Shown here in pieces: positions 46,058 through 52,929 of a stretch of DNA of 64,000 nucleotides; the first letter of the stretch is position 1, and the number at the start of each line of letters is the position of its first letter. The DNA is from Tannerella serpentiformis (GTDB lineage: Bacteria; Bacteroidota; Bacteroidia; Bacteroidales; Tannerellaceae). The position numbers were made by a program, and so were the translations under genes. The notes under the pieces are model-generated. The model had not been told where the DNA came from and did not search any database. It saw only the letters and a program-made list of their open reading frames with translations. Location of the stretch: the NCBI RefSeq assembly GCF_003033925.1, contig NZ_CP028365.1, forward strand, positions 2,170,001 through 2,234,000, read 5' to 3'.

Positions 46058-47455
46058 TCAGAGCTCGCCTGAACGGCGGCGCTGCAAGAAGTGAGTGTAC
46101 ATCTTGCGCACCTGTGGGGCAAGACAGACGATGGCGATGAGGTTGGGGATGGCCATGAGGCCGTTGAAGGTGTCGGCTAGCTCCCAGACAAGGTCGGCGG
46201 CGAAGATGCAGCCGCAGAAGATGCAGCCGCAGACGATCAGACGGAAGGGCAGGACGCCGTATTTGCCAAAGAGGTAGCGCACGTTCATCTCGCCGAACAT
46301 GTACCAGCCCATGATGGTGGTGAAGGCGAAAAAGAAGAGGGCGATGGCCAGGAAGGTGACGCCGCCGGAGCCGAAGGCGCGGTTGAAGGCCTCTTGCGTG
46401 ATGGCTACGGACTTGAGGTCGGTGCCCTGATAAGCGCCGGTGAGCATGATAACGAAGGCCGTGGAGCTACAGATCAGGATCGTGTCGACAAAGACGCCGG
46501 CCATGGCCACGAAGCCCTGAATGGCGGGGTCCTTGACGTGCGCCATGGCGTGGGCATGCGGCGTGGAGCCCATACCGGCCTCGTTGGAGAAGAGGCCGCG
46601 CGCTACGCCGTAGCGGATGGCGTATTTCATCACCGTACCGGCTGCACCGCCCGCCGCGGCTTTCGTGGAGAAGGCCTCGCTGACGACGCTTTGGAACATG
46701 TGGGGCACGTCGCCGATATAAAGGAAGAGCACGACGAGCGAGCCGAGGATGTAGATCAGCGCCATGAAGGGGACAACGAGCTCGGCGATGGCTGTGATGC
46801 GCTTCTGTCCGCCCATGATGACCACGCCCACGAGCAGCGCCAACGCGACACCTATGAGGTAGGGCAGGTAGGCCATGGTGTCCGGCCCGGTGCCGAGGGA
46901 GTTGACGATGGCGATCGAGATGGAGTTGGCCTGCACCATATTACCCACGCAACCAAGGGCGAGGATGATGGCCAGGGCGAAGAAGACGGCCAGTGGGTGG
47001 CATTTGAGGCCTTTGGAGATGTAGTATGCGGGCCCACCGGAGACGCCGTCATCCTTCACCTCGCGGTACTTCTGCGCCAGTGTGGCCTCGGAGAAGATCG
47101 TTCCCATGCCCAGCAGCGAGGACACCCACATCCAGAAGATGGCGCCCACACCACCGGTGGCGATGGCCGTAGCTACGCCGCCAATGTTGCCCGTGCCCAC
47201 CTGTGCGGCCACGGCTGTGGCCAGGGCTTGGAAGGAGTTGACCTTGTGGGCCTCGTCCTGCTTAGCGTGCTTGTCGCGCTTCTTGCGTCGCTTGAAGGCT
47301 GGCCCGAAGGCGTACTTAAACATGAGTCCGAAGTGTCGGATCTGCGGGAATCCGAGGTAGATGGTGTAGAAGATGCCGACGGCCAGGAGGACGTACATCA
47401 GGAAATCGTTCCAGAGGAACCCGTTGAATTGCTTTACGTAGTCTAATGCGTTCAT
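46058..47455 (-). CDS. Alanine:cation symporter family protein (AGCS)
   Basis: A 465-residue inner-membrane transporter with about ten hydrophobic segments. It has the AGCS signature LFSNEAGMGSTPHAHA near residues 288-303 and GTGNIGGVATAI near 88-99. Members import alanine or glycine with Na+ (AlsT/DagA); the substrate here is inferred. It lies 66 bases after fmt on the same strand and ends in a strong terminator. Confidence 0.93.
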   Translation of the reverse strand: MNALDYVKQFNGFLWNDFLMYVLLAVGIFYTIYLGFPQIRHFGLMFKYAFGPAFKRRKKRDKHAKQDEAHKVNSFQALATAVAAQVGTGNIGGVATAIATGGVGAIFWMWVSSLLGMGTIFSEATLAQKYREVKDDGVSGGPAYYISKGLKCHPLAVFFALAIILALGCVGNMVQANSISIAIVNSLGTGPDTMAYLPYLIGVALALLVGVVIMGGQKRITAIAELVVPFMALIYILGSLVVLFLYIGDVPHMFQSVVSEAFSTKAAAGGAAGTVMKYAIRYGVARGLFSNEAGMGSTPHAHAMAHVKDPAIQGFVAMAGVFVDTILICSSTAFVIMLTGAYQGTDLKSVAITQEAFNRAFGSGGVTFLAIALFFFAFTTIMGWYMFGEMNVRYLFGKYGVLPFRLIVCGCIFCGCIFAADLVWELADTFNGLMAIPNLIAIVCLAPQVRKMYTHFLQRRRSGEL

Positions 47456-47521
47456 GTGACTGTAATATTAAGTGGTTGGAAAGTGGCGGTTGAAGTGGTG
47501 TTCGAATGGTGTTTGGAAGGT

Positions 47522-48499
47522 TTACGCCATGCAGCAGGCGGAGACGTCGGTGCCGTTGAGAAACTGGTCGGCCGTCATGCGGCGTTTGCCGGCGGGCTGC
47601 ACGTCGAGGAGTCGGAGGAAGCCGTCCTCGGTGGCCACGTCGAGGTGGCGTCGGCCATCGGTGCGGATCGCTCCGGGCGAGAGTGCGTGTGGCTCGGCGA
47701 TGCGCTCGCTGCGGAACACTTTGAGCGCCATCCGCCGTCCGTCGGCCGAGAGGATCTCGGTCCAGGCCGCGGGATAGGGAGCCAAGCCGCGAATGAAGTT
47801 GTAGACGCGTTCGGTGGGCTGACACCATTCGATGTGGCACGTATCGCGGAAGATCTTCGGGGCGTCGCGCAGCGGGGCGGTGTCGGTCGTGAGCGACTCC
47901 TGCTCCGTCGTCTCCACATGTCCATCATGGTCGATGATTCGGTCTACGGTCTCGACAACCAATGCGGCACCGATAGCCATCAGTCGGTCGTGCACCGTGC
48001 CCGCGTCGTCAGTCTCGGCGATGGGCACGCGGCGTTGCAGGATGATGCGCCCCGTGTCGATCTCATGGCGGAGGAAGAAGGTGGTGACGCCTGTTTCCTT
48101 GTCGCCATGGATAACGGCCCAGTTGATCGGCGCCGCGCCGCGGTACTGTGGCAGCAGAGAGGCGTGCAGATTGAACGTGCCCAAGCGTGGCATTTCCCAA
48201 ACAACGCGCGGCAGCATGCGGAAGGCAACGACGATTTGCAGATCGGCGCGGAGCTTGCGGAGTTCGTCGACGAAGGCGGGGTCAGAGAGGCGTTCGGGTT
48301 GCAGCACGCGTAGGCCGTGCGCAGCAGCGTATTGCTTGACGGGCGATGCTTGCAGCATACTGCCATGCCGGCCCATGGGTTTATCGGGCATCGTCACCAC
48401 GCCCACGACGCAGTACCCGCCTTCTACCAAGGCCTTGAGGGAAGCCACGGCAAAGTCGGGCGTCCCCATGAATAGAATTCTCAGATTCTGTTTATCCAT
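47522..48499 (-). CDS. fmt: Methionyl-tRNA formyltransferase
   Basis: Formylates initiator Met-tRNA using 10-formyl-THF. 325 residues with the formyltransferase motifs LRILFMGTPDFAV at the N-terminus and SLLPQYRGAAPINWAVIHG near 110-128, followed by a C-terminal OB-like tRNA-binding domain. I chose the ATG at 48499 (MDKQNLRILFMGTPDF); the upstream frame to 48712 overlaps the divergent lipoprotein gene antisense. Confidence 0.96.
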   Translation of the reverse strand: MDKQNLRILFMGTPDFAVASLKALVEGGYCVVGVVTMPDKPMGRHGSMLQASPVKQYAAAHGLRVLQPERLSDPAFVDELRKLRADLQIVVAFRMLPRVVWEMPRLGTFNLHASLLPQYRGAAPINWAVIHGDKETGVTTFFLRHEIDTGRIILQRRVPIAETDDAGTVHDRLMAIGAALVVETVDRIIDHDGHVETTEQESLTTDTAPLRDAPKIFRDTCHIEWCQPTERVYNFIRGLAPYPAAWTEILSADGRRMALKVFRSERIAEPHALSPGAIRTDGRRHLDVATEDGFLRLLDVQPAGKRRMTADQFLNGTDVSACCMA

Positions 48500-48656
48500 C
48501 AGTATTTCTTTCTGTGAGTGAACGGCGCCAAAATTAGAAATGTTTAGTAGCGAAGCAGCGCCAGACGTGCATTCTTCATCTTTGCCCACAGATAAGCAGA
48601 AAAGAATAGAGCACTCGAAAGAACGAACCCTCATAGAATAGAAAGGAAAACAGGTT

Positions 48657-49133
48657 ATGAAGAAGCTGAGTCGCAAATTGATCCGCGGCACCAACTGGGC
48701 GCTGGCGGGCATCTTGTCGTTGTTAGGATTCTCCGGCTGTGGCGAGATATTTCAGTTGGAATACGGATCGCCGAATGCCGACTTTAAGGTGACGGGCTAT
48801 GTGACAGACGAGCAGGGCCGACCACTCTCTGGGGTACGTATCGTAGCGCCGAATGTGGACGGGAAATGGGGCAGGCAGGACTATCCCTCTCCTCACGACA
48901 CGACGTACACCGGTCCGGACGGGAAGTACACGTATCGTTACAATTCAGTAGGGGCATCGGATTCGTTGTACATTAAACTGAGGTATGAGGATCCTACAGC
49001 GCGCCCCGCTTACAAGTCGGATAGCGTCACCGTCGGCTTTGCCAAGGGCGACTTGAAGGGCGGCGACCGAGGCTGGTATTTAGGCGCGGCTGAAAAGGAG
49101 GTCAACGTTACGCTGAAGCGGAAGTACAAGTAG
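48657..49133 (+). CDS. rSAM/lipoprotein-system lipoprotein, copy 1
   Basis: A 158-residue predicted lipoprotein. Its signal peptide has a KLSRKLIRGTNWALAG leader and a lipobox ending FSGC, with Cys at residue 28. The mature part is one carboxypeptidase-regulatory-like beta-sandwich (FKVTGYVTDEQGRPLSGVRI) plus a conserved SVTVGFAKGDLKGGD segment before a basic C-terminus. It resembles the family annotated as putative lipoprotein of the rSAM/lipoprotein system (TIGR04134, from memory). First of four tandem paralogues ending in a radical SAM gene. Closest in its mature region to copy 4. Confidence 0.88.
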   Translation: MKKLSRKLIRGTNWALAGILSLLGFSGCGEIFQLEYGSPNADFKVTGYVTDEQGRPLSGVRIVAPNVDGKWGRQDYPSPHDTTYTGPDGKYTYRYNSVGASDSLYIKLRYEDPTARPAYKSDSVTVGFAKGDLKGGDRGWYLGAAEKEVNVTLKRKYK

Positions 49134-49172
49134 TAAGAAGTATAAGTAACCCGATAGAAAGGAAAAGAGATT

Positions 49173-49634
49173 ATGAAGAAGCTGAATCGCAAATTGATCC
49201 ACGGAACCAACTGGGCACTGGCGGGACTGTTGTCACTGCTGGGATTCTCCAGCTGTGGCAATCAGGTGGAGGAGTATGGTACTCCGCATGCTGATTTTAA
49301 GGTGACGGGGCGTGTGACCGACGAAGCGGGGGAGCCGCTCTCCGGGATCCGCGTCGTGCCGACCAACCCGAAAGACCACTATCCGAGCCCGCACGACACC
49401 GTCTATAGCTCTCCCGACGGGAGCTACAAATACCGCTACAACGCCGGTTTTGCGCCCGATTCGTTGTACCTCAAGCTGAAGTTTGAAGACCCCGCGGCGC
49501 GATCGGCCTATGAGTCGGACAGCATCACCGTCGGCTTTGCCAAGGGCGACCTGAAGGGCGGCGACAACCACTGGTTCAAAGGCGAGGCAACGAAGGAGGT
49601 CGACGTGAAGCTGAAAGCAAAGAAGAAATCATAG
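49173..49634 (+). CDS. rSAM/lipoprotein-system lipoprotein, copy 2
   Basis: A 153-residue paralogue with leader KLNRKLIHGTNWALAG and lipobox FSSC (Cys 28). The mature beta-sandwich starts at DFKVTGRVTDEAGEPLSG. It carries the conserved SITVGFAKGDLKGGD stretch and a Lys-rich end. It is five residues shorter than copies 1 and 4, mostly in the variable loop after IRVV. It lies 39 bases after copy 1 and 16 before copy 3. Confidence 0.87.
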   Translation: MKKLNRKLIHGTNWALAGLLSLLGFSSCGNQVEEYGTPHADFKVTGRVTDEAGEPLSGIRVVPTNPKDHYPSPHDTVYSSPDGSYKYRYNAGFAPDSLYLKLKFEDPAARSAYESDSITVGFAKGDLKGGDNHWFKGEATKEVDVKLKAKKKS

Positions 49635-49650
49635 AAAGGAGACACCAATC

Positions 49651-50157
49651 ATGAAGAAGCTGAATCGCAAATTGATCCGCGGCACCAACTGGGCGCTGGC
49701 GGGGCTGCTGTCGCTGCTGGGATTCACCGGATGCGGCAAAGACAACAACGGAGACGGAGAGATCAGTGTAGAATACGGAGTCCCGAGCGCCAACTTCAAG
49801 GTGCTGGGGCGTGTGACGAACGAGCAGGGACAGCCGCTGGGAGGTATGCGTGTCGTGGCGTCGGAGGTGACGACGATTTGGGGCAAAGGCCCCGAACAAT
49901 GTTACTCCGGCCTCCTGCGTGACACGGTCTACACCGCGTCAGACGGCTCATTCGTTCGGGAGTACAGCCTCTTCCCCGCGGATTCGGTCTACATCCATAT
50001 GAAGATTGAAGACACGACTGAACCGTCCGTTTACGACTCGGACAGCATCGCTGTCGGCTTTGCCAAGGGCGACCTGAAGGGTGCCGACGGGAGCTGGTTC
50101 TTGGGCGCGGCCGAGAAGGTGATCGACGTGAAGCTGAAGTTAAAGAAGAAATCATAG
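49651..50157 (+). CDS. rSAM/lipoprotein-system lipoprotein, copy 3
   Basis: The most divergent mature domain of the set (168 residues), with a longer loop after the lipobox (KDNNGDGEIS) and an extra Cys in GPEQCYSGLLRD. The leader and its DNA are identical to copy 4 for the first 75 bases, and the 16-base intergenic sequence is also the same, pointing to recent duplication or gene conversion. The lipobox is FTGC (Cys 28). Confidence 0.87.
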   Translation: MKKLNRKLIRGTNWALAGLLSLLGFTGCGKDNNGDGEISVEYGVPSANFKVLGRVTNEQGQPLGGMRVVASEVTTIWGKGPEQCYSGLLRDTVYTASDGSFVREYSLFPADSVYIHMKIEDTTEPSVYDSDSIAVGFAKGDLKGADGSWFLGAAEKVIDVKLKLKKKS

Positions 50158-50173
50158 AAAGGAGACACCAATC

Positions 50174-50650
50174 ATGAAGAAGCTGAATCGCAAATTGATC
50201 CGCGGCACCAACTGGGCGCTGGCGGGGCTGCTGTCGCTGCTGGGATTCTCCGGTTGCGACAAAATATTTCAGATGGAATACGGATCCCCGAGCGCCGACT
50301 TTAAGGTGACGGGACGCGTGACCGACGAGGAGGGCCGACCGCTCTCCGGGGTGCGCATCGTAGCGCCGAACGTGGACGGGAAGTGGGGTAAGCAGAGCGA
50401 CCCCTCGCCTCACGACACGACCTACACCGATCCGGACGGGAAGTACACGTACCGCTACAACGCAGGATGGGCACCGGATTCTCTGTATGTCAAACTGAAG
50501 TATGAGGATCCCACCGCGCGTCCCGCCTATGACTCGGACAGCGTCACGGTCGGCTTTGCCAAGGGCGACCTGAAGGGCGGTGACAATCGCTGGTTTGAAG
50601 GCGCGGCGGAAAAGGAGGTCAACGTCACGCTCAAGCGTAAGAAGAGATGA
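50174..50650 (+). CDS. rSAM/lipoprotein-system lipoprotein, copy 4
   Basis: A 158-residue paralogue with leader KLNRKLIRGTNWALAG, lipobox FSGC (Cys 28) and the same beta-sandwich and SVTVGFAKGDLKGGD segment. Its stop overlaps the start of the radical SAM gene (ATGA at 50647-50650), so substrate and enzyme are translationally coupled. Confidence 0.88.
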   Translation: MKKLNRKLIRGTNWALAGLLSLLGFSGCDKIFQMEYGSPSADFKVTGRVTDEEGRPLSGVRIVAPNVDGKWGKQSDPSPHDTTYTDPDGKYTYRYNAGWAPDSLYVKLKYEDPTARPAYDSDSVTVGFAKGDLKGGDNRWFEGAAEKEVNVTLKRKKR

Positions 50651-51738
50651 ACGACATCAAGATCAACCTCAAGAAACGGCTCGCGCTCGAGACCTTCCGC
50701 CGCCTGCACCGCAACCGCGTCAAGCTGCACGAGCTCCGCACGCTCTTCTGGGAGTGCACGCTGCGCTGCAACGTGGCCTGCCGGCACTGCGGCAGCGATT
50801 GTCGCGTCTCGTCCCTCATGCCCGACATGCCGATGGCCGACTTCCTCCGCGTGGTGGACGAGATCCGGCCGCACGTCAATCCGCACAAGGTGCTCATCAT
50901 CTTCACCGGTGGCGAGGCGCTCGTGCGCCCGGACATTGAGGCTTGTGGCCGCGAGCTTTACCGCCGCGAATTTCCCTGGGGCATCGTCTCCAACGGACTG
51001 CTTTTCGCCGAGCGGTTGCCGGGATTGCTGGCTGCCGGCATGCGGTCGGCCACCATCAGCCTGGACGGCTTTGAGGACGATCACAACTGGATGCGTGGCC
51101 ACCGCAACAGCTTCCGCGCAGCCACGGCTTCCATTCGCGGCCTAGCGCAGACGACGGACGTCAATTGGGACGTCGTCACCTGCGCCAACCGCCGCAACTT
51201 CGACGACTTGCCTCGCTTCAAGCGCTACCTCATCGACCTCGGCGTTCGCCACTGGCGCATCTTCACCGTCTTCCCCGTTGGCCGCGCGGCGCATGTGCCC
51301 GAATTGCAGCTCACCGACGAGCAGTTCGTCCGCCTCATGCGCTTCCTCCGTGAGACGCGCCGCGAGGGCCAGATCGACGTCTCTTACGGCTGCGAGGGCT
51401 TCTTAGGCGGCTACGAGATGGACGTCCGCGACCACTTCTACGAGTGCTCGGCTGGCGTCTCCACCGCCTCCGTCCTGGCCGACGGCTCCATCTCGGGTTG
51501 TCCCAGCATCCGGGCCGACTATTACCAGGGCAACATCTATCGCGACCGCTTCATGGACGTCTGGGAGAACCGTTTCCGGCCCTACCGCGATCGCCAGTGG
51601 GCGCGTCAGGGCGAGTGCGCCGACTGCCAACTGTTTCGTTACTGCGAGGGCAACGGCATGCACCTCCACGGCTCCGATGGGCAGTTGCTCGTGTGCCATC
51701 ATCGGCGTATCGAGCGGGGGTTAGCGGCGGAAAAATGA
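50647..51738 (+). CDS. Radical SAM/SPASM enzyme of the rSAM/lipoprotein system
   Basis: A 363-residue radical SAM protein. The cluster-binding CX3CX2C motif is C41-NVA-C45-RH-C48, and a GGEALVRPD motif (SAM contact) lies near 92-100. The C-terminal SPASM-type region has cysteines in FYECSAG, SGCPS, GECADC, RYCEGNG and LVCHH, enough for two auxiliary Fe-S clusters. Such enzymes modify peptides or proteins. The four lipoproteins directly upstream are the obvious candidate substrates, as the family name (TIGR04133, from memory) also implies. The modification is not known to me. Confidence 0.9.
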   Translation: MNDIKINLKKRLALETFRRLHRNRVKLHELRTLFWECTLRCNVACRHCGSDCRVSSLMPDMPMADFLRVVDEIRPHVNPHKVLIIFTGGEALVRPDIEACGRELYRREFPWGIVSNGLLFAERLPGLLAAGMRSATISLDGFEDDHNWMRGHRNSFRAATASIRGLAQTTDVNWDVVTCANRRNFDDLPRFKRYLIDLGVRHWRIFTVFPVGRAAHVPELQLTDEQFVRLMRFLRETRREGQIDVSYGCEGFLGGYEMDVRDHFYECSAGVSTASVLADGSISGCPSIRADYYQGNIYRDRFMDVWENRFRPYRDRQWARQGECADCQLFRYCEGNGMHLHGSDGQLLVCHHRRIERGLAAEK

Positions 51739-51884
51739 ACTCCCACTGGGAGCCGTTCGGGTGACGGCATCGCGGCGTCGTTTCCGTTCGTCCGCAGCCT
51801 CTCGAGAAAGATATTCAAGAATAAGTAATCGTGCACTACGTCAGATGGGATAACCTATGACGTGGTGCACGATTGTTTTATGCC
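51739..51884. other. Gap after the radical SAM gene
   Basis: No gene seen. A GTGCAC-containing imperfect inverted repeat near 51852-51876 (CGTGGTGCACGATTG) may be the edge of array F or a weak terminator. Confidence 0.3.
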
Positions 51885-52350
51885 GTATGCCATCCTCTCG
51901 GATCATTTGCAAAATTGATTCGGGTCAGATTGCACGCAATCCGATCCGATACAAAACTGATTCATCCCAGATTGCACGCAATCCGATTTGATACAAAATG
52001 GATTTGCTTCAGATTGTACGCCATTCTATTAGATATAAAATTGATTCGCTCCAGATTGCACGCAATCCGATTCGATACAAAATGGATTTACTATGAATTG
52101 CATGCAATCCGATGTAAAACAGAATTGATTCGCTTTAGATTGCACGCAATCCCATGTGATACAAAATTGAATTAGGTTAGATGGCACGCCATCTTGAGTG
52201 GATCAAATACGTATCGATAGGTATGGAATACCATTCGGGCGAATACAAAATAGGATGATATAAAAGGTGATGTCATACGGTGTCGATCAGATAAGTTTGG
52301 GGATAGATGGCGTGCAATCTGAAGTGTATCTGATTCGGTTGATTTCGAAG
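51885..52350. repeat. Tandem array F, 42-bp period, with compensatory palindrome changes
   Basis: Units such as GATTGCACGCAATCCGAT recur with TGCACG-type cores at 51931, 51973, 52015, 52057, 52099, 52141 and 52183 (all steps 42). Looser units lie on both sides, about eleven in all. The palindromic core changes in a paired way: ATTGC-AC-GCAAT in most units, ATTGCATGCAAT at 52098-52109, ATGGC-AC-GCCAT at 52181-52192, GGTAT-GGA-ATACC near 52220. The spacer (GATACAAAATTGATTC) is better kept than the core. Confidence 0.88.
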
Positions 52351-52554
52351 GGTGCCGTAGGTGGGCGCAAAACGGTGCGGCCGGATGCTTCGCTTGGGAT
52401 CTTCCTTCGGAATAAATGCGAAACGGCTGTCGTGTAAAGCCTATTGGATCTATTTTTGCTACGGATAGAGCGCGGTGCAGCGGTTTTTCTCCCCCTCTCG
52501 CACCGATTTCTATCTCTCAAAATACAACCAACCCATTAATTATAGGAGGAACGA
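52351..52554. other. Leader upstream of the DUF4783 gene
   Basis: No gene seen. The last 60 bases are AT-rich (CTCAAAATACAACCAACCC..) with AGGAGGAACG just before the ATG at 52555, an unusually clear ribosome-binding site for this group. Confidence 0.4.
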
Positions 52555-52929
52555 ATGATGAGAAAATTGAAGACAATGATCCTGGCGCTGTTTACGGCCT
52601 GGGGAGTGTATGCGGCCGACATCACGCCCATCACGGAGGCGATGAAGAGCGGCAACACGGGCGCCCTGTCGGGATCGATGTACACGGAGGCCGACGTGTC
52701 CGTGCCTGGCGTCTCGCAGCGGGCGAGCGCGGCGGAGGCGGCAGCCATCCTCGGCCGATTCTTTCAGGGTAACCCGCCGACGGGCTTCACCGTCGTCCAT
52801 CAGGCCGATAAGAACGGCGGCGGATTTGTGGTCGGCAAGTTGCAGACCGCCAGCCGCGAGTATCGCGTGAATATCACCTACGTCCTCAAGGACGGACGGG
52901 CGCTTATGCAAACGATTCGCATCGAGTAA
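52555..52929 (+). CDS. DUF4783-family exported protein
   Basis: 124 residues with a signal peptide (MRKLKTMILALFTAWGVYA, cleavage near residue 19-20) and a small NTF2-like domain typical of DUF4783 (ITEAMKSGN.., ..AAAILGRFFQ, ..YRVNITYVLKDGR). Function unknown. It is immediately followed by the DUF5686 gene with no gap (TAA then ATG), so the two form one unit. Confidence 0.82.
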   Translation: MMRKLKTMILALFTAWGVYAADITPITEAMKSGNTGALSGSMYTEADVSVPGVSQRASAAEAAAILGRFFQGNPPTGFTVVHQADKNGGGFVVGKLQTASREYRVNITYVLKDGRALMQTIRIE

